A stretch of 64,000 nucleotides of DNA from an uncultured Treponema sp. Its GTDB lineage: Bacteria; Spirochaetota; Spirochaetia; Treponematales; Treponemataceae. Location: positions 1 to 64,000 of the forward strand of contig CALFJF010000051.1 in assembly GCA_937877535.1 (NCBI GenBank), written 5' to 3'. The notes beneath the pieces were generated by a model. It did no database searches. It had not been told where the DNA came from and saw nothing but the letters and a program-made list of their open reading frames with translations. Below, in pieces: positions 14,267 through 22,530 of the stretch. The position numbers were made by a program, and so were the translations under genes. Positions within the stretch are counted from its first letter, which is position 1. Every line of letters starts with the position of its first letter.

Positions 14267-15031
14267 CTATTTTTCTTTTTTTATTGAAACTGAACCTAAG
14301 TCTAAAACAAGGCTGTACGCATTTGAAAGTGTAGTTTGGTCATATGCTACCCCAACAGCAAATAATTGTACATAATATGTATCGGAAGCACTTGCACTCG
14401 AAGAATGTTTATAATCAGGGTCGCTTTCAACAGGTTCTACATCTCTTGTACCGTTGACATCATTATCGTCGTCGTCAAAAAAATCAAACGATTTTTGATT
14501 TCCGCTTCTAAATGGAACAACCTGTGTATAGTTGTAAGTATAACCATCGATTCCAGCGCGAAAATTATGCCAGTCACTTCCCTCATGATTTTCATTGCCT
14601 TTGTACGACTTCAATCTAAGCGTAATTCTCACAGAATTTTTTGAATCAACAAAAATTGACTTTCCATTTTGAGGACTCGTTCCTAACGGTTGATATGTAT
14701 ACGTATCAATCATTCGTGTTGCAGCAGCACTACTATTTGTTGCAGTATTAACAGAATTGATACTATCTCGTTCCGTAACGAGCGTAGACGAATTATTGTA
14801 AATTTTATAGTAAACTTCAGTTCCCATAAAAGAATCGCCAGAATCATCAGCGGAAAGAAAGTCAAAATAATGCGTCAAATAGTCAGAATTGGAATAGAGC
14901 GGGTCATGGTACGTTATCGTAGGGGATTCAACAGTAACCACATCATCAAGTCCACAGGAAAAAAGAAATGTCGCAAAAAACAGTATTGCGACAATTTCTC
15001 TCAAAACTTTTGACAAAAGGGCAAACTTCAC
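14267..15031 (-). CDS. Lipoprotein of unknown function
   Basis: A 254-residue protein. The leader MKFALLSKVLREIVAILFFATFLFSC ends in a lipobox (LFSC) with the lipidated Cys at residue 26. The mature part is rich in Ser, Thr, Tyr and Asp, with a DDDDNDVNG acidic patch near residue 178. I recognise no domain. The start is a GTG at 15031 overlapping the TAG of the preceding TPR gene by one base (TAGTG), so the two genes are coupled. Periplasm or outer-membrane location is inferred from the lipobox. Confidence 0.75.
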   Translation of the reverse strand: MKFALLSKVLREIVAILFFATFLFSCGLDDVVTVESPTITYHDPLYSNSDYLTHYFDFLSADDSGDSFMGTEVYYKIYNNSSTLVTERDSINSVNTATNSSAAATRMIDTYTYQPLGTSPQNGKSIFVDSKNSVRITLRLKSYKGNENHEGSDWHNFRAGIDGYTYNYTQVVPFRSGNQKSFDFFDDDDNDVNGTRDVEPVESDPDYKHSSSASASDTYYVQLFAVGVAYDQTTLSNAYSLVLDLGSVSIKKEK

Positions 15032-15705
15032 TATTCAATTTTTCCTGTTTGTTTCAATGCAATAATACGAGATTTCGCCAAATCTGCCCATTTTGAAGAC
15101 GGACGAATATCCTCGATACGACTGTATGCCTTTTCTGCCGCAGAAAAATCGCCCCTCCCCTCTTGCACTCGTCCAAGACTAAAAAGAGCATGGTCTACAA
15201 GTACAAACTCGTCATCATTTGTGGCAGTTTCATAATAAATCGTGGCTTTTTCAATATCTCCCAATTTTTCGCTTGCAACGCCAGCGTTAAAATACGCAAG
15301 CGATGCCGTATACGCCTTTTTTTTCAGTTCTGCCACGCGAATCCAAGCAGAACGCGCCTCTTCAAACTTTTCCTGCTTAAAATAAACGTCGGCAAGGAGA
15401 AGCGATGCACGAGAACCCACCACACCGCTTTTTTTTGAAAGCGGAATAAGTTGCGTTTCCGCCAAAGAAAGCCGCGTAGAAAGTTCTTCGCCAGAAAGAG
15501 AAGCCGCGTCTTTTAACAATACAAACTCAATCGTATCCAGTTGCTCAATTCCAGACGACACGATTTTTCCACTCACAATGATTCCAACAACAATTCCAAT
15601 CACCAAAAGCACCGCAAGTATAAGAGCGGCAACGAGAACTTTGCGAAATCGCTCTATCGTTGAATTAACGGATACTTCTATTGTTTTTACTTCACTTTCA
15701 GGCAT
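15031..15705 (-). CDS. Membrane-anchored TPR protein
   Basis: A 224-residue protein with one transmembrane helix near residues 24-50 (VLVAALILAVLLVIGIVVGIIVSG). It is followed by three or four tetratricopeptide-like helical pairs (ASLLLADVYFKQEKFEEARSAW, ASLAYFNAGVASEKLGDIEKAT, ALFSLGRVQEGRGDFSAAEKAY). The arrangement resembles YfgM-like periplasmic scaffolds. It has a good ribosome-binding site (AGGAG) before the ATG and is coupled to the lipoprotein gene downstream, which suggests the two work together at the inner membrane. Confidence 0.8.
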   Translation of the reverse strand: MPESEVKTIEVSVNSTIERFRKVLVAALILAVLLVIGIVVGIIVSGKIVSSGIEQLDTIEFVLLKDAASLSGEELSTRLSLAETQLIPLSKKSGVVGSRASLLLADVYFKQEKFEEARSAWIRVAELKKKAYTASLAYFNAGVASEKLGDIEKATIYYETATNDDEFVLVDHALFSLGRVQEGRGDFSAAEKAYSRIEDIRPSSKWADLAKSRIIALKQTGKIE

Positions 15706-15739
15706 ATAAAAACTCCTGTAAAATACTAAAAATATATGA

Positions 15740-15780
15740 GATTTATTGGATAGATTCAGTATCGATATATCCAGTAAATC
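15740..15780. promoter_or_regulatory. Inverted repeat upstream of the TPR gene
   Basis: Arms GATTTATTGGATA (15740-15752) and TATCCAGTAAATC (15768-15780) pair over 13 bases with one G-U-type mismatch around a 15-base loop. It has no U-tract and lies in the 96-base gap before the TPR gene, so it may be an operator or leader hairpin. Confidence 0.45.
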
Positions 15781-15804
15781 AAAAAAAACTGCTTTGACAG
15801 TTTA
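15781..15804 (-). terminator. Rho-independent terminator of the sigma-54 activator gene
   Basis: Minus strand: AAACTG-TCAAAG-CAGTTTTTTTT. The stem begins within the TAA stop codon of the sigma-54 regulator gene and ends in eight U. Confidence 0.6.
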
Positions 15805-17412
15805 CGACCTAAGCGACAACTCGCGCAAAAGTCTTGAAAGATACGTCCGCTGAACGCCCAAAACTTCGCTCGCCCGCGTTTGATTCCCGCCACATTCTGA
15901 AATTATGCGCGAAAGATACATTCGCTTGAACGACACAAGAGCATTTTTTAGCGATTTATCGCCACTCGACTCGATTTCAGAAATGATGTCTTCGCCACAT
16001 GCAGACAAATTGGAACGATTTTCGCGCTCCTTTTTCTCATGCACCTCTTCCGTCGAAAAACGTAAACCGAGATTTTCAAACCGAATCAACGGCGGGTTTC
16101 CAAGAACACACGCGCGTTCAATCGAATTTTCAAGTTCACGAATATTTCCTTGCCAACCGTAATCAAACAAGGCTTTTAGCGCAGACTTATCAAAGCCCAT
16201 GAAATTCTTTTTCGTTTCAATGCTAAATTTTTGCAAAAAAAACGAAGCAAGCGGCTCTATATCCTCCTTTCGCGCCCGAAGCGGAGGAACGTCAATCGGA
16301 ACAACGTTCAACCGATAGAACAAATCGCTTCTAAACGTTCCGTTTACAACCATCTCCTCAAGATTTCTGTTTGTTGCAGCAACGATTCGCACGTCAGCCG
16401 TAATCGTTTCACTCGAACCGACTCGCTCAAATTTTCGTTCTTGAATCACGCGAAGCAGTTTTGCTTGAAGGTCAAGCGGCAACTCCCCGATTTCATCAAG
16501 AAAAAGCGTTCCACCGTTTGCACTTTCAAAGCGTCCGACTCTATCAGAATGAGCGTCGGTAAAAGCCCCTTTCACGTGTCCAAATAGTTCGCTTTCAAGA
16601 AGTAACGGCGACAAAGCAGCGCAATTTACACGCACAAAAGCCCCCTTTCGACCGCTTTCTATGTGTATCTGCTCTGCAAAAAGTTCCTTTCCAACGCCGC
16701 TTTCTCCAGTAATCAGCACAGTTGTCCCCGTTGGTGCAACATCTCCGATTACCTTCATAATTTCAAGAATCGCAGGACTCTTTGCTACAAAAGGATGATA
16801 CTCCGCTCCGCACTCGGCAGCATTTGAAAGTACCGATATATTATCACGTGCGCTTCGGTAGGTATCAGCATTCATATATGCAATACCCGCTTGATTCGAT
16901 AACAATTCAAGCAATGCAAGGTCTTTTGAGTTGAACGATTCTATTCCCGATTTATTTATCAACTCAATTACACCGATACATTCATCTTTTACACGCATGG
17001 GAACTGCAATCATACTTCGACTAACATATCCCGTGCGCTCTTGAACCGAACGAAAAAAACGTGGGTCAGAAGCAACATCGTTTAGGATGAGCGGGTGATT
17101 ATTTTCAACAACCCACCCCGCAATGCTATCCTTATCAACCGATATTTTTTTTGCCTCCGCCCCCTTTGGTCCTAACGCGACCTCAAAAATGAGCGAAGAA
17201 CCATCCTTTCCTAAAAGAAGAATCGAAGATGCCTCGCAATCTACAAGCCGCATCGCCGATTGCAAAATATGAACAAGCAATGCATCAACATCAGAATAAT
17301 GCGAATTTATACGACTATTTATCTCAACGAGGGTGCAGATTTGCTCAAATCCAATCTGCCCCACATTTTTGAAATTCGACGATAAATCGTTTATTTTCGC
17401 ATTTTCGTCCAT
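15802..17412 (-). CDS. Sigma-54-dependent transcriptional activator with GAF domain
   Basis: A 536-residue enhancer-binding protein that would use ATP to open sigma-54 promoters. The N-terminal GAF sensor domain spans about 25-185 (DCEASSILLL, SRSMIAVPMRVKDECIGVIELIN). The AAA+ domain spans about 205-430: Walker A GESGVGKE (236-243), Walker B GGTLFLDEIGE and the arginine-finger region FRSDLFYRLNVVPI. A Fis-type helix-turn-helix ends it (GNQTRASEVLGVQRTYLSRLLREL). The sigma-54 contact loop reads GAFTDA instead of GAFTGA. It follows rpsA by 19 bases on the same strand. The signal and target promoters are not visible. Confidence 0.93.
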   Translation of the reverse strand: MDENAKINDLSSNFKNVGQIGFEQICTLVEINSRINSHYSDVDALLVHILQSAMRLVDCEASSILLLGKDGSSLIFEVALGPKGAEAKKISVDKDSIAGWVVENNHPLILNDVASDPRFFRSVQERTGYVSRSMIAVPMRVKDECIGVIELINKSGIESFNSKDLALLELLSNQAGIAYMNADTYRSARDNISVLSNAAECGAEYHPFVAKSPAILEIMKVIGDVAPTGTTVLITGESGVGKELFAEQIHIESGRKGAFVRVNCAALSPLLLESELFGHVKGAFTDAHSDRVGRFESANGGTLFLDEIGELPLDLQAKLLRVIQERKFERVGSSETITADVRIVAATNRNLEEMVVNGTFRSDLFYRLNVVPIDVPPLRARKEDIEPLASFFLQKFSIETKKNFMGFDKSALKALFDYGWQGNIRELENSIERACVLGNPPLIRFENLGLRFSTEEVHEKKERENRSNLSACGEDIISEIESSGDKSLKNALVSFKRMYLSRIISECGGNQTRASEVLGVQRTYLSRLLRELSLRS

Positions 17413-17431
17413 GCTACTCGACTCTACTTTC

Positions 17432-19153
17432 TCAATCTTTTTTCGATTGGGATTTCATCGCATCTCCAAGGGTATACGCCTCGTCATTGTCAGACGAAGA
17501 AGCCATATACTGCGAAAGTTCCTTTCTGGCGAGAGCCTTTTTGTACTCTTTAATGGAGAACGCGACCTTGCATTTATCAACATTCACATCAACAACAAAA
17601 ACGTTCACTTTGTCGCCGACCTTGAATTTTTCCTTTGCTTCCTCCGAGGAAATCTCTTTGTCATCAGAGATATTCGCGTTATTCACAAGTCCTTCGATTC
17701 CATTTGGTGCTTTTACAAAAATTCCAAACGATGTAATCGACGTAACCTCGCCTTCGAGCGTTGAACCAGTTTTGTACTCAGAAGCGAACGCCTCCCACGG
17801 ATTATCAAGGAGTTGTTTTACACCAACAGTAATTCGCCGATTTTCGCTGTCCACTTCAAGAACTACAACATCGACCTCGTCCCCTTCGTGGTAAACGCTT
17901 CCCGCGTGCTTAATTTTTTTCGTCCAAGAAATATCTTCGGCTCGCAAAAATCCGTCAATTCCATCATCAAACTGAATAAACGCGCCGTGCGGCGTAATTT
18001 TTACAACCTTGCCATGAACTTTTGCCCCCACAGGATACGTTTCTCCAATAGAATCCCACGGATTGTCAGTAACCTGCTTAAGTCCCAACGACACGCGCCC
18101 CGCCTGAATATCGTAACCGAGAATCATACATTTGATTTTGTCCCCGATTTTTACAACGTCGGACGGTTTATGAACCATTTTTGTCCAACTAAACTCACTG
18201 ATGTGAGCAAGCCCCTCGATTCCTTCCTCAAGTTCAATGAAAGCCCCAAAATCAGTCAGTTTCGTTACCGTTCCTTCAACGATGTCATTTACATGATACT
18301 TTGTTTCAAAATGCATCCACGGGTCTTCTGTAAAATGCTTGAGAGAAAGGTTTATTCGTTTTTCTTCTGGCGTAAGCCGAATGACTTTCAACTCGATTTC
18401 TTGACCTTTTTTTACGAATTCTTTTGGACGAGTAACGTGTCCCCAACTCATATCGTTGATATGAAGAAGCCCGTCAAACCCTCCGAGGTCAATGAACGCT
18501 CCAAAATTGGTAAAACTTTTTACGATACCTTTTACCGTATCCCCAATATTCGTTTCGGCAAAAAATCTATCGCGATTTTTTTCGACAATTTCTTCAAGAT
18601 ATTTCCGACGATTCACAACGATATTCTGTTTATTTTCAGAATAAAGTCGCTCAATGTAGAATTTTGCTTTTAACCCTACAAGTTTTGACGTATTCTCAAC
18701 TTTTTGACTATCAGATTGACTAATCGGAAGGAATGCGTGAATATCGCCTCCGAGATTAACGTCGTACCCACCTTTGACTTCTTTTTCTATAATTCCGTCA
18801 ACTGGAAGTGGCGGATTTTCTTCAAACGCCTTGCGAAGGTCGCGCCACAATTGCTTTGCCATTGCTTTTGAAAACGAAATCTCAGGTCCATTTCGTCCGT
18901 CCTTGTTAATAACAACGACTTTTACGCGACTTCCGACCTCTGGAAGTTTGTCGGCGAATTCCAGAACAGGAATGCGCCCCTCTGATTTGTAGCCAATGTC
19001 AACGAAAACGTAATCATTTAATAATTGCGCCACCGTTCCTTCAATAAGCTGACCGTCTTCTACGGTTTTAAGCCCCTTCAAGGACTCCTCCATTTGAGCA
19101 CGGAAAGCAACGTTTTCGTGCTGACCGTCCTTTTCTTCGTCCATTTGTTCCAT
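17432..19153 (-). CDS. rpsA: 30S ribosomal protein S1
   Basis: S1 binds mRNA at the small ribosomal subunit and helps start translation on weak ribosome-binding sites. At 573 residues it is the usual length and has six S1 (OB-fold) repeats. The clearest are repeats 3-6, each with a GxVxxxTxFGAFIxLxxGxxGLxHxSxxS pattern, for example FTNFGAFIDLGGFDGLLHINDMSW. The C-terminal tail is short and Lys-rich. It lies 9 bases after cmk, the classical cmk-rpsA order. Many genes in this window have poor or no ribosome-binding sites, so S1 activity is relevant to their translation. Confidence 0.97.
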   Translation of the reverse strand: MEQMDEEKDGQHENVAFRAQMEESLKGLKTVEDGQLIEGTVAQLLNDYVFVDIGYKSEGRIPVLEFADKLPEVGSRVKVVVINKDGRNGPEISFSKAMAKQLWRDLRKAFEENPPLPVDGIIEKEVKGGYDVNLGGDIHAFLPISQSDSQKVENTSKLVGLKAKFYIERLYSENKQNIVVNRRKYLEEIVEKNRDRFFAETNIGDTVKGIVKSFTNFGAFIDLGGFDGLLHINDMSWGHVTRPKEFVKKGQEIELKVIRLTPEEKRINLSLKHFTEDPWMHFETKYHVNDIVEGTVTKLTDFGAFIELEEGIEGLAHISEFSWTKMVHKPSDVVKIGDKIKCMILGYDIQAGRVSLGLKQVTDNPWDSIGETYPVGAKVHGKVVKITPHGAFIQFDDGIDGFLRAEDISWTKKIKHAGSVYHEGDEVDVVVLEVDSENRRITVGVKQLLDNPWEAFASEYKTGSTLEGEVTSITSFGIFVKAPNGIEGLVNNANISDDKEISSEEAKEKFKVGDKVNVFVVDVNVDKCKVAFSIKEYKKALARKELSQYMASSSDNDEAYTLGDAMKSQSKKD

Positions 19154-19162
19154 AATAAACCC

Positions 19163-19795
19163 TTATGAATGAATTTTGTCTATGATTATTCCACAAACAT
19201 CGTCTATGGTCAAGGAGGACGTATCAATGTAAAAAGCATCTGGAGCGCGACGGAGCGCACCTTCACTTTTGTTTCGGTCGATTTCATCGCGTTTTTTTAT
19301 TGCCTCGCGGATTTCGTCGAGCGACATTCCGCTCACGCCTTGCTTGAACCTCCGTTCCGCCTGAACGTCTATCGAAGCATCAAGATAAAATTTGTACTCT
19401 GCATTAGGAAATACGACTGTTGTCATATCACGTCCTTCGCAAACTATACTCAAATCATGCGTTATCTCGCGCATACGGTCGTTTACCAAATGCCGAAGTG
19501 CAGGAATCGAGGAAACAAGCGCCGTTCTCGCACTCACCGCGTCTTCGTGAAGCCTATCCTCAACATCAATTCCGTTCAAAAAAAGTCGCGATTTTTTGTA
19601 ATCGAGTTTTTGCTTTTTGCAAAAATCCAAAACTTTTTCACAATCCTCCGTCGCAATGTCCGTTTCGTTTAAAGCGAGCGTAAGTGCGCGGTAAAAACTT
19701 CCGCTGTTCAAATACGTTATGCCAAGTTTTTCGGCAACGATTGAAGCGACTGTTGATTTTCCAGTTCCCGCAGGTCCATCGATTGCAATTACCAT
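19163..19795 (-). CDS. cmk: Cytidylate kinase
   Basis: Cmk phosphorylates CMP and dCMP using ATP in pyrimidine nucleotide supply. The 210-residue protein begins MVIAIDGPAGTGKSTVA (P-loop) followed by YLNSGSFYRALT. It has the CEGRDMTTVVFPNAEYKFYLDAS block conserved in Cmk and a RRAPDAFYIDTSSLTIDDV C-terminus. It lies between rluB (17-base gap) and rpsA (9-base gap), a common bacterial order. Confidence 0.97.
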   Translation of the reverse strand: MVIAIDGPAGTGKSTVASIVAEKLGITYLNSGSFYRALTLALNETDIATEDCEKVLDFCKKQKLDYKKSRLFLNGIDVEDRLHEDAVSARTALVSSIPALRHLVNDRMREITHDLSIVCEGRDMTTVVFPNAEYKFYLDASIDVQAERRFKQGVSGMSLDEIREAIKKRDEIDRNKSEGALRRAPDAFYIDTSSLTIDDVCGIIIDKIHS

Positions 19796-19812
19796 TTTTT
19801 TTCTCCTTATGT

Positions 19813-20562
19813 TTAATACGTTTCCGAATCATTTTTATTTTTGCAGAGAGAAAGGAGTTTCTCAACCTCCATGCTTTCAAGTTCCCGAAATTCGCCAGGC
19901 TTTAGAGTTCCCAGAAGAACGCAACCAATGCGAATACGTTTAAGAGAACGGACTTTCACGCCTGCAAATTCAAAAACACGACGAATTTCACGATTTTTTC
20001 CTTCCGTTAGCACAATGCGCATTTCGTGCGAGTTCACGTCCTCGGCAAAATTCGCACGATAAAAAACGCCCTCGATTCTCATTCCTTTCATAAAATCCTT
20101 TGCAAGCGAGCGCGGCAAATGTGAACTCGCTTCAACGATATATTCTTTTTCAATTTCAGAGCGCGGATGCGAAATTTTTGCCGCAAAATCGCCGTCATTC
20201 GTAAAAAGCAACGCCCCCGAAGAAAACATATCGAGCCGCCCGACATTGTAAAGCCGTTCTGAAAAAGACGATGAAAGGATATGCGCAGCCGTTTCCCGCC
20301 CCATTTCATCAGAAAGCGTGGAAACAACCCCGACAGGTTTATTCAAAAGAACGTACCGCATTTTTTTTTCAAGAGTAACGATTTTTCCGTCAAGCATAAC
20401 CGAGTCGGAATCAAACACTTTTGTTCCGAGTTGCAAGACAACTTGTCCGTTCACAAAAACTCGCCCGTCCAATATCATTTTCTCGCTAGAGCGTCTGCTT
20501 GCAACACCGCATTTTGCAAGAAAAACGTGAAGACGTATTCCTTTTTCTTTTTTTTCTTCCAT
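19813..20562 (-). CDS. rluB: 23S rRNA pseudouridine synthase, RluB/RsuA family
   Basis: These enzymes convert a uridine of rRNA to pseudouridine. The 249-residue protein has an N-terminal S4-like RNA-binding domain (RLHVFLAKCGVASRRSSEKMILDGRVFVNGQVV). A catalytic domain follows, with the signature VGRLDMFSSGALLFTNDGDFA, where the Asp of GRLD is the nucleophile. EGKNREIRRVFEFAGVKVRSLKRIRIG is family-typical. Position between scpB and cmk matches the scpA-scpB-rluB-cmk order found in many bacteria. RluB against RsuA is decided on context. Confidence 0.93.
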   Translation of the reverse strand: MEEKKEKGIRLHVFLAKCGVASRRSSEKMILDGRVFVNGQVVLQLGTKVFDSDSVMLDGKIVTLEKKMRYVLLNKPVGVVSTLSDEMGRETAAHILSSSFSERLYNVGRLDMFSSGALLFTNDGDFAAKISHPRSEIEKEYIVEASSHLPRSLAKDFMKGMRIEGVFYRANFAEDVNSHEMRIVLTEGKNREIRRVFEFAGVKVRSLKRIRIGCVLLGTLKPGEFRELESMEVEKLLSLCKNKNDSETY

Positions 20563-20604
20563 AACAAATATTTTTTTTCAACATTTTTCGATTTTTCGTT
20601 TCTC

Positions 20605-21180
20605 TTATCGAGCAAGTCTAAATCGAGATTCATCTTGCTCATCAAGTTTTGGGAGTTCCGCTATCGATTTTAGGCGGAAAAAGCGCAAAAATTCACCTGT
20701 TGTTCCAAAAAGAACAGGATGACCTGGCGTTTCTTTTTTTCCAACCTCACAAATTAAACCGCGTTCCGCCAACTGACGAATCATCGCGTCTGGCGGCACT
20801 CCTCGGATAGACTCAATTTCATGCCGAGTTATCGGCTGTCTATACGCAATTATAGCAAGCGTTTCGAGAGCCGCCCGCGAAAGCCGTGAATCATTTTTTC
20901 GACCATATCGCTCAGACAAAATTTCCCAACACTCATTTTTTGGAGAAAGTTGCCAGCCTCCGCTCGTTTCTTGTAATACAATTCCAGAATCTTCCGCCCC
21001 AAGTTTCAAACGTAATGAAAAAAGCGCGTCCGTCGCTTCGTCTTTTGAAATATGGGCGATTTTTGCAATTTCGGAGGCGGAAATCGGTACGCTTTCAAGA
21101 AAAAGAATCGTCTCAACAAGAGCGCAACGTTTTTCTTCGGAAAAGCCGATATTTTTCGTATCCTCTTCTAATACCTGCAT
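20605..21180 (-). CDS. scpB: Segregation and condensation protein B
   Basis: ScpB is a winged-helix kite subunit of the SMC-ScpAB complex that compacts and separates chromosomes. The 191-residue protein shows ALVETILFLESVPISASEIAKIA and LSRAALETLAIIAYRQPITRHEIESIRGV, the strongest ScpB signature. LAERGLICEVGKKETPGHPVLFGTT follows. Its start overlaps the end of scpA by 13 bases, implying coupled translation. The C-terminal tail is short, with nothing unusual. Confidence 0.96.
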   Translation of the reverse strand: MQVLEEDTKNIGFSEEKRCALVETILFLESVPISASEIAKIAHISKDEATDALFSLRLKLGAEDSGIVLQETSGGWQLSPKNECWEILSERYGRKNDSRLSRAALETLAIIAYRQPITRHEIESIRGVPPDAMIRQLAERGLICEVGKKETPGHPVLFGTTGEFLRFFRLKSIAELPKLDEQDESRFRLAR

Positions 21181-21890
21181 ATCTTTATATCTCCGAACAT
21201 TTTACTTTGATAAACTCTTGCAATTTTAAATTTTACCGCCTCAAGGACAGCCATAAAAGAGCAAACGAAATCAAGCAAAGTGCCGTTTTTTCCAACAATT
21301 TCGCTAAAAAAACATTCTCCTTTTCGTTTAAAATGCTCTTCGATTAAAGTAAGTTTTTCTCCAACAGAAACCTCTTCATACATATCAAGTATTCTGGAAT
21401 CAGAATATTTTGACATAATATTGTAAAATAATTTTTGCATTTTCAAAAGAAGTTCGGACGTGTCAATTTCCATCATTTCTGTCATTTTGTTTTCGGGCAA
21501 TTCCCTTTTTATTTTTTTTCGCTCAAACTCCCACTCGCCATCTGCTTCGATTTTTTCCATCATCGATGTCAACAGTTTGAAACGCTGGTATTCAATCAAA
21601 GATTCAACGAGTTCTTCGCGCGGGTCGTCTTCATAAAAATCTTCTGTGCCGTCGTCTTTTTTGGGAAGCAATTCGCTCGTCTTTATCAGCACCAGTTTTG
21701 CTGCCATACGATAAAAGTCTGATAAATCACCAAGTTCTACCGCTTTTGCCTTATCAAGCCACGACAAATACTGCTCTGTTATCTCTTTTATCGGAATATC
21801 AAAAACGCTCACCTTGCAATCGCGAATGAGTTTCCACAAAAGTTCAAGAGGACCGTCAAATTCTCCAACTGAAAAACATCTTTTTTCCAT
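21168..21890 (-). CDS. scpA: Segregation and condensation protein A
   Basis: ScpA is the kleisin that bridges SMC heads. The 240-residue protein begins MEKRCFSVGEFDGPLELLWKLIRDCKVSVFDIPIKEITEQYL, the conserved SMC-neck-binding region. AAKLVLIKTSELLPKK follows, and its C-terminal winged helix includes TFVAVLEAVK-like FVCSFMAVLEAVKFKIARVYQ. It overlaps scpB and follows folK by 23 bases. Confidence 0.95.
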   Translation of the reverse strand: MEKRCFSVGEFDGPLELLWKLIRDCKVSVFDIPIKEITEQYLSWLDKAKAVELGDLSDFYRMAAKLVLIKTSELLPKKDDGTEDFYEDDPREELVESLIEYQRFKLLTSMMEKIEADGEWEFERKKIKRELPENKMTEMMEIDTSELLLKMQKLFYNIMSKYSDSRILDMYEEVSVGEKLTLIEEHFKRKGECFFSEIVGKNGTLLDFVCSFMAVLEAVKFKIARVYQSKMFGDIKICRY

Positions 21891-21913
21891 TTTTTACGTT
21901 TTCACTTAGTCTA

Positions 21914-22468
21914 TTATTTCAGTTTTTCAGTTTTTTTTGAACTGCCTTCAAAAGCGGGAAAATCGGTTGCACTTTTTTCAAGAAAAACGTCTTTTGTTTC
22001 AGAAAAATGAGGGATTTTCATCGAAGACGCAAAGTCTGGTAAGATTTCATAAAGCGGAACACAGACAAAAGGTCTCTCAAAAATTCTTGGATGCGGAATC
22101 TGTAAATCATGGGCAGAAAAATGCTCATTTCCAAAAAACTCAATATCAATGTCAATCGAGCGCGGACCGTTTCTTTTTTCAAGTGCGCGATTTCGTCCAA
22201 GACACTCCTCAATTTTATGGATTTCAAAAAGGAGCGAGTGCGGCGTTATGTCTTTTTTGATTTTTCCCGCGACGACCATATTCAAAAAATCTGATTGATT
22301 TTCAAAATACATCGGTTTTGTTCGATACAAAGACGAAAAAACAAAATCGCAAGAAAAAAACGGTCTAAGAAACGAAATTGCCGAAAAAATCAGTTTTTCG
22401 CTTTTCATTCCATTCCAAGCCGAATTTGAACCCAAACCTAATACAACAAAAGGATTTTCGTTTTCCAT
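21914..22468 (-). CDS. folK: 2-amino-4-hydroxy-6-hydroxymethyldihydropteridine pyrophosphokinase
   Basis: FolK transfers pyrophosphate from ATP to the pterin in folate synthesis. The 184-residue protein begins with VLGLGSNSAWNG and has SSLYRTKPMYFENQSDFLNMVV. The signature block LGRNRALEKRNGPRSIDIDIEFFG holds the metal-binding DxD. LQIPHPRIFERPFVCVPLYEI is also typical. No folP or folB is beside it. A perfect 22-base palindrome stands 16 bases before its start. Confidence 0.95.
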   Translation of the reverse strand: MENENPFVVLGLGSNSAWNGMKSEKLIFSAISFLRPFFSCDFVFSSLYRTKPMYFENQSDFLNMVVAGKIKKDITPHSLLFEIHKIEECLGRNRALEKRNGPRSIDIDIEFFGNEHFSAHDLQIPHPRIFERPFVCVPLYEILPDFASSMKIPHFSETKDVFLEKSATDFPAFEGSSKKTEKLK

Positions 22469-22484
22469 ATTTTTTTGAACATAG

Positions 22485-22506
22485 ACAAGGGGAATATTCC
22501 CCTTGT
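22485..22506. promoter_or_regulatory. Perfect 22-base palindrome between recA and folK
   Basis: The left half is ACAAGGGGAAT and the right half is its exact complement. No U-tract follows on the minus strand, so it is not a standard terminator. It could be an operator or a hairpin in the folK leader. Confidence 0.55.
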
Positions 22507-22530
22507 TTACTATTGTTTTTTTTGCATTTC

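Noticed and set aside
17813..18673. 286-codon frame opposite rpsA
   Set aside because: Antisense to six S1 repeats; its length follows from low stop frequency in the complement of Lys/Glu-rich codons.
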